Assembly: GCF_006539885.1 (NCBI RefSeq)
Contig: NZ_BJNW01000015.1
Span: 19,732 to 83,731 of the forward strand
DNA: 64,000 nucleotides
Source: Kocuria varians
Lineage (GTDB): Bacteria; Actinomycetota; Actinomycetes; Actinomycetales; Micrococcaceae
Direction: 5' to 3'
The notes beneath the pieces were generated by a model that was not told the origin of the DNA, made no database searches, and was given only the letters and a program-made list of their open reading frames with translations. Each line of letters begins with the position of its first letter. Positions within the stretch are counted from its first letter, which is position 1. Positions 34,555-42,937 of this stretch are shown one piece after another. The position numbers and the translations under genes are program-made.

Positions 34555-35172
34555 ATGAACGCAGTCGAGAACCACCGCACCGCCACGGTGGAACGCGTGA
34601 CGAGCGAGTCCACGGTGCGCGTGAGCGTGAACCTGGACGGCACGGGAACGTCGCACATCGAGACGACCGTCCCGTTCTACGACCACATGCTCACGGCGCT
34701 CTCCAAGCACTCGCTCATCGACCTGGACGTCCGGGCGCACGGCGACATCGAGATCGACGTCCACCACACCGTCGAGGACACCGCCATCGTGCTGGGCGAG
34801 GCCCTGCGCCAGGCCCTCGGCGACAAGCGGGGGATCCGGCGCTTCGGGCAGGCCACCGTTCCGCTGGACGAGGCCCTCGCCTCCGCCGTGGTGGACGTCT
34901 CCGGCCGCCCGTACACCGTGCACGTGGGGGAGCCGGAGGGGCAGCAGTACCACCTGATCGGTGGACACTTCACCGGCTCGATGACCCGCCACGTGTTCGA
35001 GTCCCTGGCCCACCACGCGCAGCTGTGCCTGCACGTGGAGCTGATCCGCGGCCGCGACCCGCACCACATCGTCGAGGCGCAGTTCAAGGCGCTCGCACGC
35101 GCCCTGCGCGGGGCGGTGGAGCACGATCCGCGGATGGAAGGCTCCATCCCGTCCACGAAGGGAGCCCTGTGA
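34555..35172 (+). CDS. hisB: Imidazoleglycerol-phosphate dehydratase
   Basis: Mn-dependent dehydratase of histidine biosynthesis. 205 residues from ATG 34555, a normal length for a monofunctional HisB. Metal-binding motifs are [16 protein letters not shown] and the second repeat [22 protein letters not shown] is somewhat far (13 bases) from this ATG; an in-frame ATG at 34474 or GTG at 34504 would add unrelated residues. hisH overlaps its stop by four bases. Confidence 0.95.
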   Translation: MNAVENHRTATVERVTSESTVRVSVNLDGTGTSHIETTVPFYDHMLTALSKHSLIDLDVRAHGDIEIDVHHTVEDTAIVLGEALRQALGDKRGIRRFGQATVPLDEALASAVVDVSGRPYTVHVGEPEGQQYHLIGGHFTGSMTRHVFESLAHHAQLCLHVELIRGRDPHHIVEAQFKALARALRGAVEHDPRMEGSIPSTKGAL

Positions 35173-35885
35173 GCGACGCGAGTGTCGAGAGCCAGGACGC
35201 ACCGGACGTCGTCGTCCTCGACTACGGGGCCGGCAACGTCCGCTCGGCCGTCCGGGCGCTGGAGGAGGCCGGGGCGCGGGTGCGCCTCAGCGCGGACCCG
35301 CGCGACGTCGCGGACTGCGACGGACTCGTCGTGCCGGGGGTCGGCGCCTTCGAGGCGGTCATGGACGGGCTGCGCGCGGTGGGCGCCCCGCGCCTGATCG
35401 ACCGCAGGCTCAGCGGCGGACGCCCCGTCCTGGGCATCTGCGTGGGCCTGCAGGTCATGTTCGAGCGCGGTGTCGAGCACGGTCGCGAGTCGGAGGGTCT
35501 GGGGCAGTGGCCGGGCTCCGTGGAGCGGCTGGACGCGCCCGTGGTGCCGCACATGGGGTGGAACACCGTCCGCCCGCCGGAGGGCTCCCGGCTCTTCGCC
35601 GGGCTGGAGGACGAGCGCTTCTACTTCGTGCACTCCTACGGCGTGCAGGACTGGGAGTTCGACCAGAGCATCGAGCAGATGTCGCCGCCGGCGGTGACGT
35701 GGTCCGAGCACGGGAGCCCGTTCGTCGCCGCCGTGGAGAACGGGCCGCTCAGCGCCACGCAGTTCCACCCGGAGAAGTCTTCTGCCGCCGGGATCGCGCT
35801 GCTGCGCAACTGGCTGGCCACCCTGCCGCGCACCGGTCGGATGCGGGACCGCACGCCCGAACCCGGAGCGGAGGTGGGCGCGTGA
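35169..35885 (+). CDS. hisH: Imidazole glycerol phosphate synthase, glutaminase subunit
   Basis: Supplies ammonia to HisF. 238 residues, class I glutaminase with nucleophile Cys in [10 protein letters not shown], and His-Glu in [11 protein letters not shown] 35169 overlaps the hisB stop (GTGA) and has AAGGGAG upstream. The partner hisF is not in the window. Downstream it is coupled to a 53-residue membrane protein gene. Confidence 0.95.
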   Translation: MSDASVESQDAPDVVVLDYGAGNVRSAVRALEEAGARVRLSADPRDVADCDGLVVPGVGAFEAVMDGLRAVGAPRLIDRRLSGGRPVLGICVGLQVMFERGVEHGRESEGLGQWPGSVERLDAPVVPHMGWNTVRPPEGSRLFAGLEDERFYFVHSYGVQDWEFDQSIEQMSPPAVTWSEHGSPFVAAVENGPLSATQFHPEKSSAAGIALLRNWLATLPRTGRMRDRTPEPGAEVGA

Positions 35886-36043
35886 CACCGTCGATCCTGG
35901 TGCTCGTGGCGGGCGCGTTCTTCGTCGGCGGCGCCATTTCCTTCTACCAGCAGCGCAAGCCACTGTGGTCGATCGTGCTGATCGCCCTGATCGCCGCGGC
36001 CCTGATCGGCTACGGCGCCTATTCGTGGTCCGTGAGTGTGTGA
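35882..36043 (+). CDS. Small hydrophobic protein inside the his operon
   Basis: 53 residues starting at GTG 35882, coupled to the hisH TGA (GTGA). Two hydrophobic segments, about residues 4-20 and 29-48, flank a short basic loop (YQQRKPL). This predicts a two-helix membrane hairpin protein. I do not recognise a family. The overlap and the absence of another start argue it is translated; hisA follows after 72 bases. Confidence 0.7.
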   Translation: MTPSILVLVAGAFFVGGAISFYQQRKPLWSIVLIALIAAALIGYGAYSWSVSV

Positions 36044-36115
36044 CGCGCAAGCAGCCGTCACCCGCCCCCGACCGAGACCCTGACCGCGCCGTCCGGCGCT
36101 GACGCGAGGAGAACC

Positions 36116-36865
36116 ATGACCGAGACCACCGCACCCCGCCTCGAGCTGCTGCCCGCCGTGGACGTCCAGGGAGGGCAGGCCGTGCGCCTCGTCCAGGGAG
36201 AGGCCGGTTCCGAGACCGGCTACGGGGACCCCCTGGAGGCCGCGCGGGCATGGCAGGACGCCGGGGCGGAGTGGCTGCACCTGGTGGACCTCGACGCCGC
36301 CTTCGGCCGAGGCGACAACGTGAACGTGCTGCGCCGGGTCGCGGAGAACCTGGACCTGAAGATCGAGATGTCCGGGGGTATCCGGGACGACGAGTCCCTC
36401 GCCCGCGTGCTCTCCCTGCGGCCGGCCCGCATCAACCTGGGCACGGCCGCGCTCGAGAATCCCGAGTGGACCCGCCGCGTCATCGCGGAGCACGGTGACC
36501 TGATCGCCGTGGGGCTGGACGTGCGCGGCAGCACCCTCGCCGCGCGCGGCTGGACCCGCGACGGCGGGGACCTGTGGGAGGTGCTGGAGCGCCTGGAGGC
36601 GGACGGCTGCTCGCGCTACGTGGTCACGGACGTGACGAAAGACGGCACGCTGCGGGGCCCGAACACCGAGCTGCTCGCGGAGGTGGCTCGCCGCACGGAC
36701 AAGCCGGTGGTCGCCTCCGGGGGCATCTCCTCCCTGAAGGACATTGCGGCGCTGCGCGGGCTCGTGGTGGACGGTGTCGAGGGGGCCATCGTGGGCAAGG
36801 CCCTGTACGCGGGCAAGTTCACCCTGTCCGAGGCCCTGGACGTCGCGGGGCGTCCCGGTGCCTGA
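36116..36865 (+). CDS. priA: Phosphoribosyl isomerase A (HisA/TrpF-type)
   Basis: TIM-barrel isomerase of histidine biosynthesis; in actinobacteria this protein (PriA) usually also does the TrpF reaction. 249 residues, with catalytic Asp in [15 protein letters not shown], the phosphate loops [12 protein letters not shown] and [11 protein letters not shown], and the second Asp in [18 protein letters not shown] 36116 follows GAGGAG. Bifunctionality is inferred from lineage only; absence of trpF cannot be judged here. Confidence 0.93.
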   Translation: MTETTAPRLELLPAVDVQGGQAVRLVQGEAGSETGYGDPLEAARAWQDAGAEWLHLVDLDAAFGRGDNVNVLRRVAENLDLKIEMSGGIRDDESLARVLSLRPARINLGTAALENPEWTRRVIAEHGDLIAVGLDVRGSTLAARGWTRDGGDLWEVLERLEADGCSRYVVTDVTKDGTLRGPNTELLAEVARRTDKPVVASGGISSLKDIAALRGLVVDGVEGAIVGKALYAGKFTLSEALDVAGRPGA

Positions 36866-37772
36866 ATCCCACCCGTTGCCCGACTCCCACCCGTTGTCCG
36901 AGTCCCACAGGGTGTCTGAGTCTCGCGGCGCACGCCCCCTCCCGCCGCACATCGCGGCTCAGCTGCGTTCCGCCGGGGGTACCACGGACACCGGCGGTCA
37001 GGAGTGGAAAGGGCGGAACCTGGGCGAGGGTACGAGCCACACGCACCAGTTCCCGGACGACCCCGGAACGGCGGACCCCCGCCTGCGGGACGCGCTCACG
37101 GCGTGGCGTGAGGGGCGGGCCGGGGAGCAGGAGGTCGTCGCGGCCCTCGACTCCGTGCGCGTGTTCGTGCCGATCGTCGCGAAGGTCTCCCACTCGGTCA
37201 TCACCGAGGACGGTCTGGTCGCGGACAAGGAGGCGGACATGGCCCTCGTGAGCCTGAAGGCCTCCGACGGGCGCACCGCGCTGCCGGTCTTCACGTCCAC
37301 CGAGGCGTTGCAGCGCTGGAGCGGGGAAGCGCGTCCGGTGGCCGCGGACATCCGCCGCGCCGCGCTGTCCGCGGTCCAGGACGGCTCGGGGATGCTCGTG
37401 CTCGACCCCGGGGAGGATCCCGCGTTCGTGGTGCGGCGCCCGGCCATGTGGGCCGTGGCGCAGGGGCGGGCGTGGACGCCGTCCTACCGGGACTTCGCGG
37501 TGGACGATGCCGTGATGCAGGCGGGCCTCGGGATCGACGGCGTCGTGGCCGCCCTCGCGGGGCCGGGACGCGGCGTCGGCGCCACACGGGCGGACGGGAC
37601 CGTCCTCTCCGGCGGTGGCGAGGGCCCCGAGCTGGAGGTCACGCTGCAGCTACGGACGGGCCTGTCGGAGGACGAGGTCAGCGTGACCGTGGAGGAGTAC
37701 CAGCGCCGCCTCGCGGAGCAGAGCGTGGTGGCCGACGCCGTGGACTCGGTGGCACTGCGTCTCACCCGCTGA
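36858..37772 (+). CDS. SseB family protein
   Basis: 304 residues from GTG 36858 (overlapping hisA by eight bases); a later GTG at 36912 is an alternative. The central part ([16 protein letters not shown] ... [15 protein letters not shown]) and [17 protein letters not shown] match the SseB N-terminal-type domain often found after hisA in actinobacteria. The N-terminal ~20 residues are a three-copy repeat of the pattern [DE]SH(P/R)(L/V)(P/S), created by 18-bp DNA repeats. No Shine-Dalgarno is clear. The function is unknown. Confidence 0.8.
   Translation: MPESHPLPDSHPLSESHRVSESRGARPLPPHIAAQLRSAGGTTDTGGQEWKGRNLGEGTSHTHQFPDDPGTADPRLRDALTAWREGRAGEQEVVAALDSVRVFVPIVAKVSHSVITEDGLVADKEADMALVSLKASDGRTALPVFTSTEALQRWSGEARPVAADIRRAALSAVQDGSGMLVLDPGEDPAFVVRRPAMWAVAQGRAWTPSYRDFAVDDAVMQAGLGIDGVVAALAGPGRGVGATRADGTVLSGGGEGPELEVTLQLRTGLSEDEVSVTVEEYQRRLAEQSVVADAVDSVALRLTR
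36864..36917 (+). repeat. Three tandem 18-bp repeats at the hisA/sseB junction
   Basis: Copies at 36864-36881, 36882-36899 and 36900-36917 share a GAxTCCCAC core followed by a GTTGxCC-like half. The array begins at the hisA stop codon and encodes six-residue repeats at the SseB start if GTG 36858 is used. Confidence 0.8.
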
Positions 37773-37810
37773 GCGGACAGGCCCCGCCCGTCTCGGGGCG
37801 TCGAACCCCA

Positions 37811-37890
37811 GCTCAGGACCGTCAAACCCGGGTCAGGACAGTCAACCCTGGCGCAGGCCGGGGACCCCTGGCTCAGGACAGCGAACCGTG
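37811..37890. repeat. Four tandem 20-bp repeats between sseB and DUF1844 gene
   Basis: Units begin at 37811, 37831, 37851 and 37871; the consensus is GGTCAGGACAGTCAACCCTG, and a partial copy precedes them (37799-37810). The third unit is the most divergent. They fill the 129-bp gap between convergent genes. Confidence 0.85.
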
Positions 37891-37901
37891 GTGCGGGTGG
37901 C

Positions 37902-38351
37902 TCAGCCGTAGACGGGACCCGTGAACTTCTCGCCGGGCCCGGCGCCGGGTGCATCCGGGAAGGGCGACGCCTCGCGGAACGCGAGCTGCAGGGACTTCAG
38001 GCCGTCGCGCAGCGGTCCGGCGTGCTGCGAGCCGATCTCCGGGGCGGCGGCGGTGACGAAACCGGCCAGCGCGGTGATGAGCTTGCGGGCCTCGTCCAGG
38101 TCCTTGAGCTCCTCGGCGTCGTCCCCGGCGGCCAGGCCGCACTTCACGGCCGCGGCGCTCATGAGGTGCACGGCGGCGGTGGTGATCACCTCGACAGCCG
38201 GCACCTCCGCGATGTCGCGCATCTGGTGGTTGACCTCGTCGAGGGTCTCGTCGGGGAGGCCCAGGGGGTCGCTGCCCTGCTCGTGCTCGCCGGAGCCGGT
38301 CGCGGGGTCGTCGGTGAATTCGAAGCGCTCTGAGCGCGGTGCGTCGGACAT
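37902..38351 (-). CDS. DUF1844 family protein
   Basis: 149 residues from ATG 38351 on the minus strand. The DUF1844 core is DIAEVPAVEVITTAAVHLMSAAAVKCGLA followed by DLDEARKLITALAGFVTAAAPEIG. The family lies next to infC in many actinobacteria, as here (divergent). It is soluble, helical and of unknown function. TACAGT on the same strand ends exactly seven bases before the ATG and there is no Shine-Dalgarno, suggesting a leaderless mRNA. The open frame further upstream is not conserved-looking. Confidence 0.88.
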   Translation of the reverse strand: MSDAPRSERFEFTDDPATGSGEHEQGSDPLGLPDETLDEVNHQMRDIAEVPAVEVITTAAVHLMSAAAVKCGLAAGDDAEELKDLDEARKLITALAGFVTAAAPEIGSQHAGPLRDGLKSLQLAFREASPFPDAPGAGPGEKFTGPVYG

Positions 38352-38357
38352 GCCCCC

Positions 38358-38363
38358 ACTGTA
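38358..38363 (-). promoter_or_regulatory. -10 element for a leaderless DUF1844 transcript
   Basis: Minus-strand TACAGT, six bases (GGGGGC), then ATG: the same spacing as at ftsK. Confidence 0.5.
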
Positions 38364-38445
38364 GAACAGCGGCCGGAACCTGCCACGGGCGGCCACCACG
38401 GTCGGGGACGCCCACGGCGAGTGGTCAGGACGGCAGGGTGTGCGC

Positions 38446-38451
38446 TATCAT
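38446..38451 (+). promoter_or_regulatory. Candidate infC operon promoter (-10)
   Basis: TATCAT with TGGTCA 18 bases upstream (38422-38427) predicts a start near 38458 and a leader of about 240 bases before infC. Confidence 0.5.
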
Positions 38452-38457
38452 GAAAGG

Positions 38458-38696
38458 CAGTGTGCAAGCGGAGGCGACTCCCACCCGTCACCAACGGCCA
38501 GTCGAGAACATCGGCGGGCGACAGGTGTTCGGGTCTGTGACCGAACGGGCACCCCACCGGTTCCACCGGTCGGGGAGTTCGACTCATCGGTCCATCGTGT
38601 GGTTTCCCACCTCCGCTCGCGCGTACCGCAGCGGAGGTTTTTTCGTTGCGGCCGAGGACCCGACAGCGGGACAACCCACGAACCTAGGAGCTTGGC
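38458..38696 (+). promoter_or_regulatory. infC leader with attenuator
   Basis: This ~240-base stretch without a gene leads to infC. It has two CCACCGGT-type repeats around 38562-38577 that could form alternative pairings, then a complete intrinsic terminator (38610-38643), and finally the infC ribosome-binding site AGGAG (38686-38690). Such an arrangement fits transcription attenuation of the infC-rpmI-rplT operon, as L20 does in Firmicutes. No sequence homology to a known L20 leader is claimed. Confidence 0.6.
38610..38643 (+). terminator. Intrinsic terminator in the infC leader
   Basis: CCTCCGCT (38610-38617) pairs with 38630-38637 and is followed at once by six Ts, the only classical stem plus U-run in the window. 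It ends 53 bases before the infC start. Confidence 0.88.
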
Positions 38697-39521
38697 ATTA
38701 GCGAGCCACGTATCAATGACAGAATCCGCGTCCCGGAAGTCCGTCTCGTCGGACCTGGCGGCGAGCAGGTCGGCATCGTTCGCGTCCAGGACGCGCTGCG
38801 GCTGGCCCGTGAATCGGATCTCGATCTGGTCGAGGTCGCACCGAACGCCAAGCCGCCGGTCGCGAAGCTCATGGACTTCGGCAAGTACAAGTACGAAGCT
38901 GCGGTCAAGGCCCGTGAGTCCCGCAAGAACCAGGCGAACACGGTTCTCAAGGAAGTGCGTTTCCGTCTGAAGATCGACACGCACGACTACGATACCAAGG
39001 TCGGCCACGCAAAGCGCTTCCTCTCGGCGGGTGACAAGGTCAAGGCCATGATCCAGTTCCGCGGCCGCGAGCAGCAGCGCCCCGAGATGGGTGTCCGACT
39101 GCTGCAGCGCCTCGCCGACGACGTCGCGGAGGTCGGTGCGGTGGAGACCACTCCCCGCGTGGACGGCCGCAACATGGTCATGGTCATCGGCCCGCTGAAG
39201 AACAAGGCGGAGGCCCGTGCGGAGGCCCGCAAGCAGCAGCAGCGCGAGAAGTCCAAGGCGGAGAACGAGCGCAAGCAGCGCGTGGACACCTCTTCGGCGG
39301 AGTCCGTGACCCAGTCCATCGGGGATGCCTTCCCCGAGGAGCTGCGCCGCGCGGCGTCGGCCCCGGCGGAAAAGCCTGCGGCCGAGAAGCCGGCAGCCGA
39401 GAAGCCCGCGGCGGCCAAGCCTGCCGCCCGCAAGCCCGCGGCGCCGTCGGCGAAGCCCGGGGCCCCCAAGCCCGGCGCACCCAAGCCGGGCGGCGCGAAG
39501 CCCGGGCCGGCGAAGAAGTAG
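38697..39521 (+). CDS. infC: Translation initiation factor IF-3 with long Ala/Pro/Lys tail (ATT start)
   Basis: Prevents subunit joining and proofreads initiator tRNA. The frame begins [19 protein letters not shown], the canonical IF-3 N-terminus, with ATT at 38697 as start codon; AGGAG is seven bases upstream. No ATG or GTG lies nearby in frame until residue 59. Rare starts on infC are known in E. coli (AUU) and allow IF-3 autoregulation. The two-domain core ends near residue 170; the remaining ~104 residues are charged, then repeats such as AEKPA and APKPG. Total is 274 residues against 180 in E. coli. Confidence 0.96.
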   Translation: MSEPRINDRIRVPEVRLVGPGGEQVGIVRVQDALRLARESDLDLVEVAPNAKPPVAKLMDFGKYKYEAAVKARESRKNQANTVLKEVRFRLKIDTHDYDTKVGHAKRFLSAGDKVKAMIQFRGREQQRPEMGVRLLQRLADDVAEVGAVETTPRVDGRNMVMVIGPLKNKAEARAEARKQQQREKSKAENERKQRVDTSSAESVTQSIGDAFPEELRRAASAPAEKPAAEKPAAEKPAAAKPAARKPAAPSAKPGAPKPGAPKPGGAKPGPAKK

Positions 39522-39639
39522 CAACGCCGCTCAAGGATTGACAGCGTCGGGCGTGTGATCGCCCGGCATCAGCATGGCCGCAGCCTCGTGCCGCGGCCCG
39601 CCGGTGTCACACCGGTCGAAGGAGAAGGAGACGGCCACC

Positions 39640-39837
39640 ATGCCGAAGATGAAGACCCACAGCGGGGCGAAGAAGCGTTTCAAGCTCACCGGTTCGGGCA
39701 AGGTCAAGCGCCAGCAGGCCAACCGCCGCCACTACCTGGAGCACAAGTCCTCCCGCCTGACCCGTCGTCTCGCCGGGGACCAGATCGTCTCCACCCCGGG
39801 CGAGGTCAAGGCCATCAAGCGGATGCTGGGCAAGTAA
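39640..39837 (+). CDS. rpmI: 50S ribosomal protein L35
   Basis: 65 residues, exactly the L35 size: [20 protein letters not shown], then [19 protein letters not shown] 39640 has GAAGGAG upstream; the longer frame back to 39574 adds unrelated residues. The 118-bp gap from infC holds TTGACA (39538) without a good -10 and a small hairpin of GGGCG with CGCCC; no gene. It belongs to the infC-rpmI-rplT operon. Confidence 0.97.
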   Translation: MPKMKTHSGAKKRFKLTGSGKVKRQQANRRHYLEHKSSRLTRRLAGDQIVSTPGEVKAIKRMLGK

Positions 39838-39932
39838 GCCCTCTTTCGTCCCCCTCAGCAGTTCGTCGTGCGCAGCGCGGCGGGTAGACATGTTCCGGTT
39901 CTCACCGGGACCGAATCGTTAGGAGTACGCAC

Positions 39933-40316
39933 GTGGCACGTGTGAAGCGGGCGGTAAACGCCCACAAGAAGCGTCGGGAAGTCCTCGAGAAGGCGTCGGG
40001 CTACCGCGGGCAGCGTTCGCGCCTGTACCGCAAGGCCAAGGAGCAGATGCTCCACTCGTACACCTACTCGTACAACGACCGTCGGAAGAAGAAGGGTGAC
40101 TTCCGTCGGCTGTGGATCCAGCGCATCAACGCCGCGTCGCGCGCCAACGGCCTGACCTACAACCGCTTCATCCAGGGCCTGAAGGCCGCTGAGGTCGAGG
40201 TGGACCGCCGCATGCTGGCCGAGCTGGCCGTCAGCGACGAGAACGCGTTCGCGGCCCTGGTCCAGGTGGCCAAGGACGCCCTGCCGCAGGACACCTCCGC
40301 GCCGCGCGCCGCCTGA
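39933..40316 (+). CDS. rplT: 50S ribosomal protein L20
   Basis: 127 residues beginning with GTG 39933 and [35 protein letters not shown] and the [18 protein letters not shown] segment are typical of L20. AGGAG lies seven bases upstream. In other bacteria L20 binds its own leader and represses infC-rpmI-rplT, so it is the natural candidate ligand for the infC leader above. A methyltransferase gene follows after eight bases. Confidence 0.97.
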   Translation: MARVKRAVNAHKKRREVLEKASGYRGQRSRLYRKAKEQMLHSYTYSYNDRRKKKGDFRRLWIQRINAASRANGLTYNRFIQGLKAAEVEVDRRMLAELAVSDENAFAALVQVAKDALPQDTSAPRAA

Positions 40317-40324
40317 GCGACGTC

Positions 40325-41260
40325 GTGACGTTCGTCGAGGGCCTGGAAGACCGGCTGCTGTCCAACCCCCGAGCGGATCGGGTGAGGGACGTGGCCGCGT
40401 TGACCAGGCGCTCGACGCGTTCCAAGCGTGGTCTCTTCCGTGCGGAGGGGCCGCAGAACGTGCGCGAGGCGGTGCGTCTCGCGCTCGGGGACGACGACCC
40501 CGCGCGGGGGCTTCCCGAGCTCGACGCCGTCTACGTGACGCTCGAGGAGCTGGGCCGTCACCCGGAGATCGCGGCGGACCTCGAAGCACTCGAATCCCGG
40601 GGCGGTGTCTTCCTCCGCGCGGTGACGCCGGAGGTGCTCTGCGCGATGACCGACGCGGTCACGCCGCAGGGCATGCTCGCGGTCTGTCGCCTCCCGGCGG
40701 GGACGACGTCGCCCGCACCCGAGGCCGCCGACCTCACCTGTGTGCTCGTGCGGGTCCAGGACCCGGGCAACGCTGGCACCGTGGTGCGCGCGGCGGACGC
40801 CGCGGGGGCGCAGCTCGTGGCCTTCACCACCGGCAGCGTGGACCCCTTCAACCCCAAGGCCGTGCGCTCGAGCGCCGGCTCCCTCTTCCACGTCCCCGTG
40901 CTGACCGGAGTGGATCTCGACGCGCTCGTGTCCGAGGCTCGTGAGTCCGGCGTGACGGTCCTCGCCGCGGACGGACGCGCGGACACCACCGTGGACGCCC
41001 TCGCGGACGAGGCACTGCTGCGTCGCGCGGGTCTCGACGTCCCGCCCGCACCCGTGCGCCTGGAAGCACCGACTGCGTGGCTGTTCGGCAACGAGGCCCA
41101 GGGGCTCGACGATCACGAGCGTGGGCTCGCGGACCTTGCGGTGGCCGTGCCCCTGCACGGCCGGGCGGAGTCCCTCAACGTGGGCACCGCCGCCACCGTG
41201 TGCCTCTACGCGTCGGCGCGCGCCCAGCGGCGGGACACCCTTCCCATGGGGACGCCGTGA
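40325..41260 (+). CDS. TrmH/SpoU family RNA 2'-O-methyltransferase
   Basis: 311 residues with the SPOUT knot: motif 1 in LVRVQDPGNAGTVVRAADAAGA, motif 2 in LFGNEAQGL, and motif 3 in ESLNVGTAATVCLYASAR. An N-terminal SpoU substrate-binding domain is present (FRAEGPQNVREAVRLAL). It is likely to methylate ribose of 23S rRNA or tRNA; the target cannot be assigned. Start GTG 40325 is close to rplT and has no clear Shine-Dalgarno. The NUDIX gene overlaps its stop. Confidence 0.93.
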   Translation: MTFVEGLEDRLLSNPRADRVRDVAALTRRSTRSKRGLFRAEGPQNVREAVRLALGDDDPARGLPELDAVYVTLEELGRHPEIAADLEALESRGGVFLRAVTPEVLCAMTDAVTPQGMLAVCRLPAGTTSPAPEAADLTCVLVRVQDPGNAGTVVRAADAAGAQLVAFTTGSVDPFNPKAVRSSAGSLFHVPVLTGVDLDALVSEARESGVTVLAADGRADTTVDALADEALLRRAGLDVPPAPVRLEAPTAWLFGNEAQGLDDHERGLADLAVAVPLHGRAESLNVGTAATVCLYASARAQRRDTLPMGTP

Positions 41261-41706
41261 GCCACGGCGCGCGGACCTGCGTCGTCGGTGCCGCACTGCT
41301 CGACCACCCCGAGCGCCCCACGCATCTGCTCGCTGCCCAGCGCGCGTACCCGCCCGCGCTGCGGGGGCTGTGGGAGTTTCCCGGCGGCAAGCAGGAGCCC
41401 GGTGAGACAGCGCACGACGCCCTCGTGCGCGAGTGCCGCGAGGAGCTGGGCCTGAGCGTCCAGCCCCTGGACGAGGTGACGCCCCCGGACGAGGAGGGCT
41501 GGCCGCTCGCCGGCTCGGCCGTGATGCGGGTCTTCACCGCCGTCCTCCAGGGGGACTCGGAGCAGCCGGGCGCGGTCACCGCGGGGGAGGACCACCTGGC
41601 CGTGCGCTGGCTTCCCCTCTCCGACCCCGCCCAGGTGCTCGCGCTGCCCTGGATCCCCGCGGACCTCCCCATTGTCGCGGCCCTGCTGGAGCAGCTGCGG
41701 CGGTGA
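41257..41706 (+). CDS. NUDIX hydrolase (MutT-like)
   Basis: 149 residues starting at GTG 41257 coupled to the previous stop (GTGA). The Nudix box GX5EX7REUXEEXGU is complete in GGKQEPGETAHDALVRECRE followed by ELGL. The lead WEFPGG and overall size fit 8-oxo-dGTP diphosphatase of the MutT type, but substrate specificity of Nudix proteins is not predictable from the box. It precedes pheST by 168 bases. Confidence 0.93.
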   Translation: MSHGARTCVVGAALLDHPERPTHLLAAQRAYPPALRGLWEFPGGKQEPGETAHDALVRECREELGLSVQPLDEVTPPDEEGWPLAGSAVMRVFTAVLQGDSEQPGAVTAGEDHLAVRWLPLSDPAQVLALPWIPADLPIVAALLEQLRR

Positions 41707-42933
<1,227 letters not shown>

Positions 42934-42937
42934 AGCA

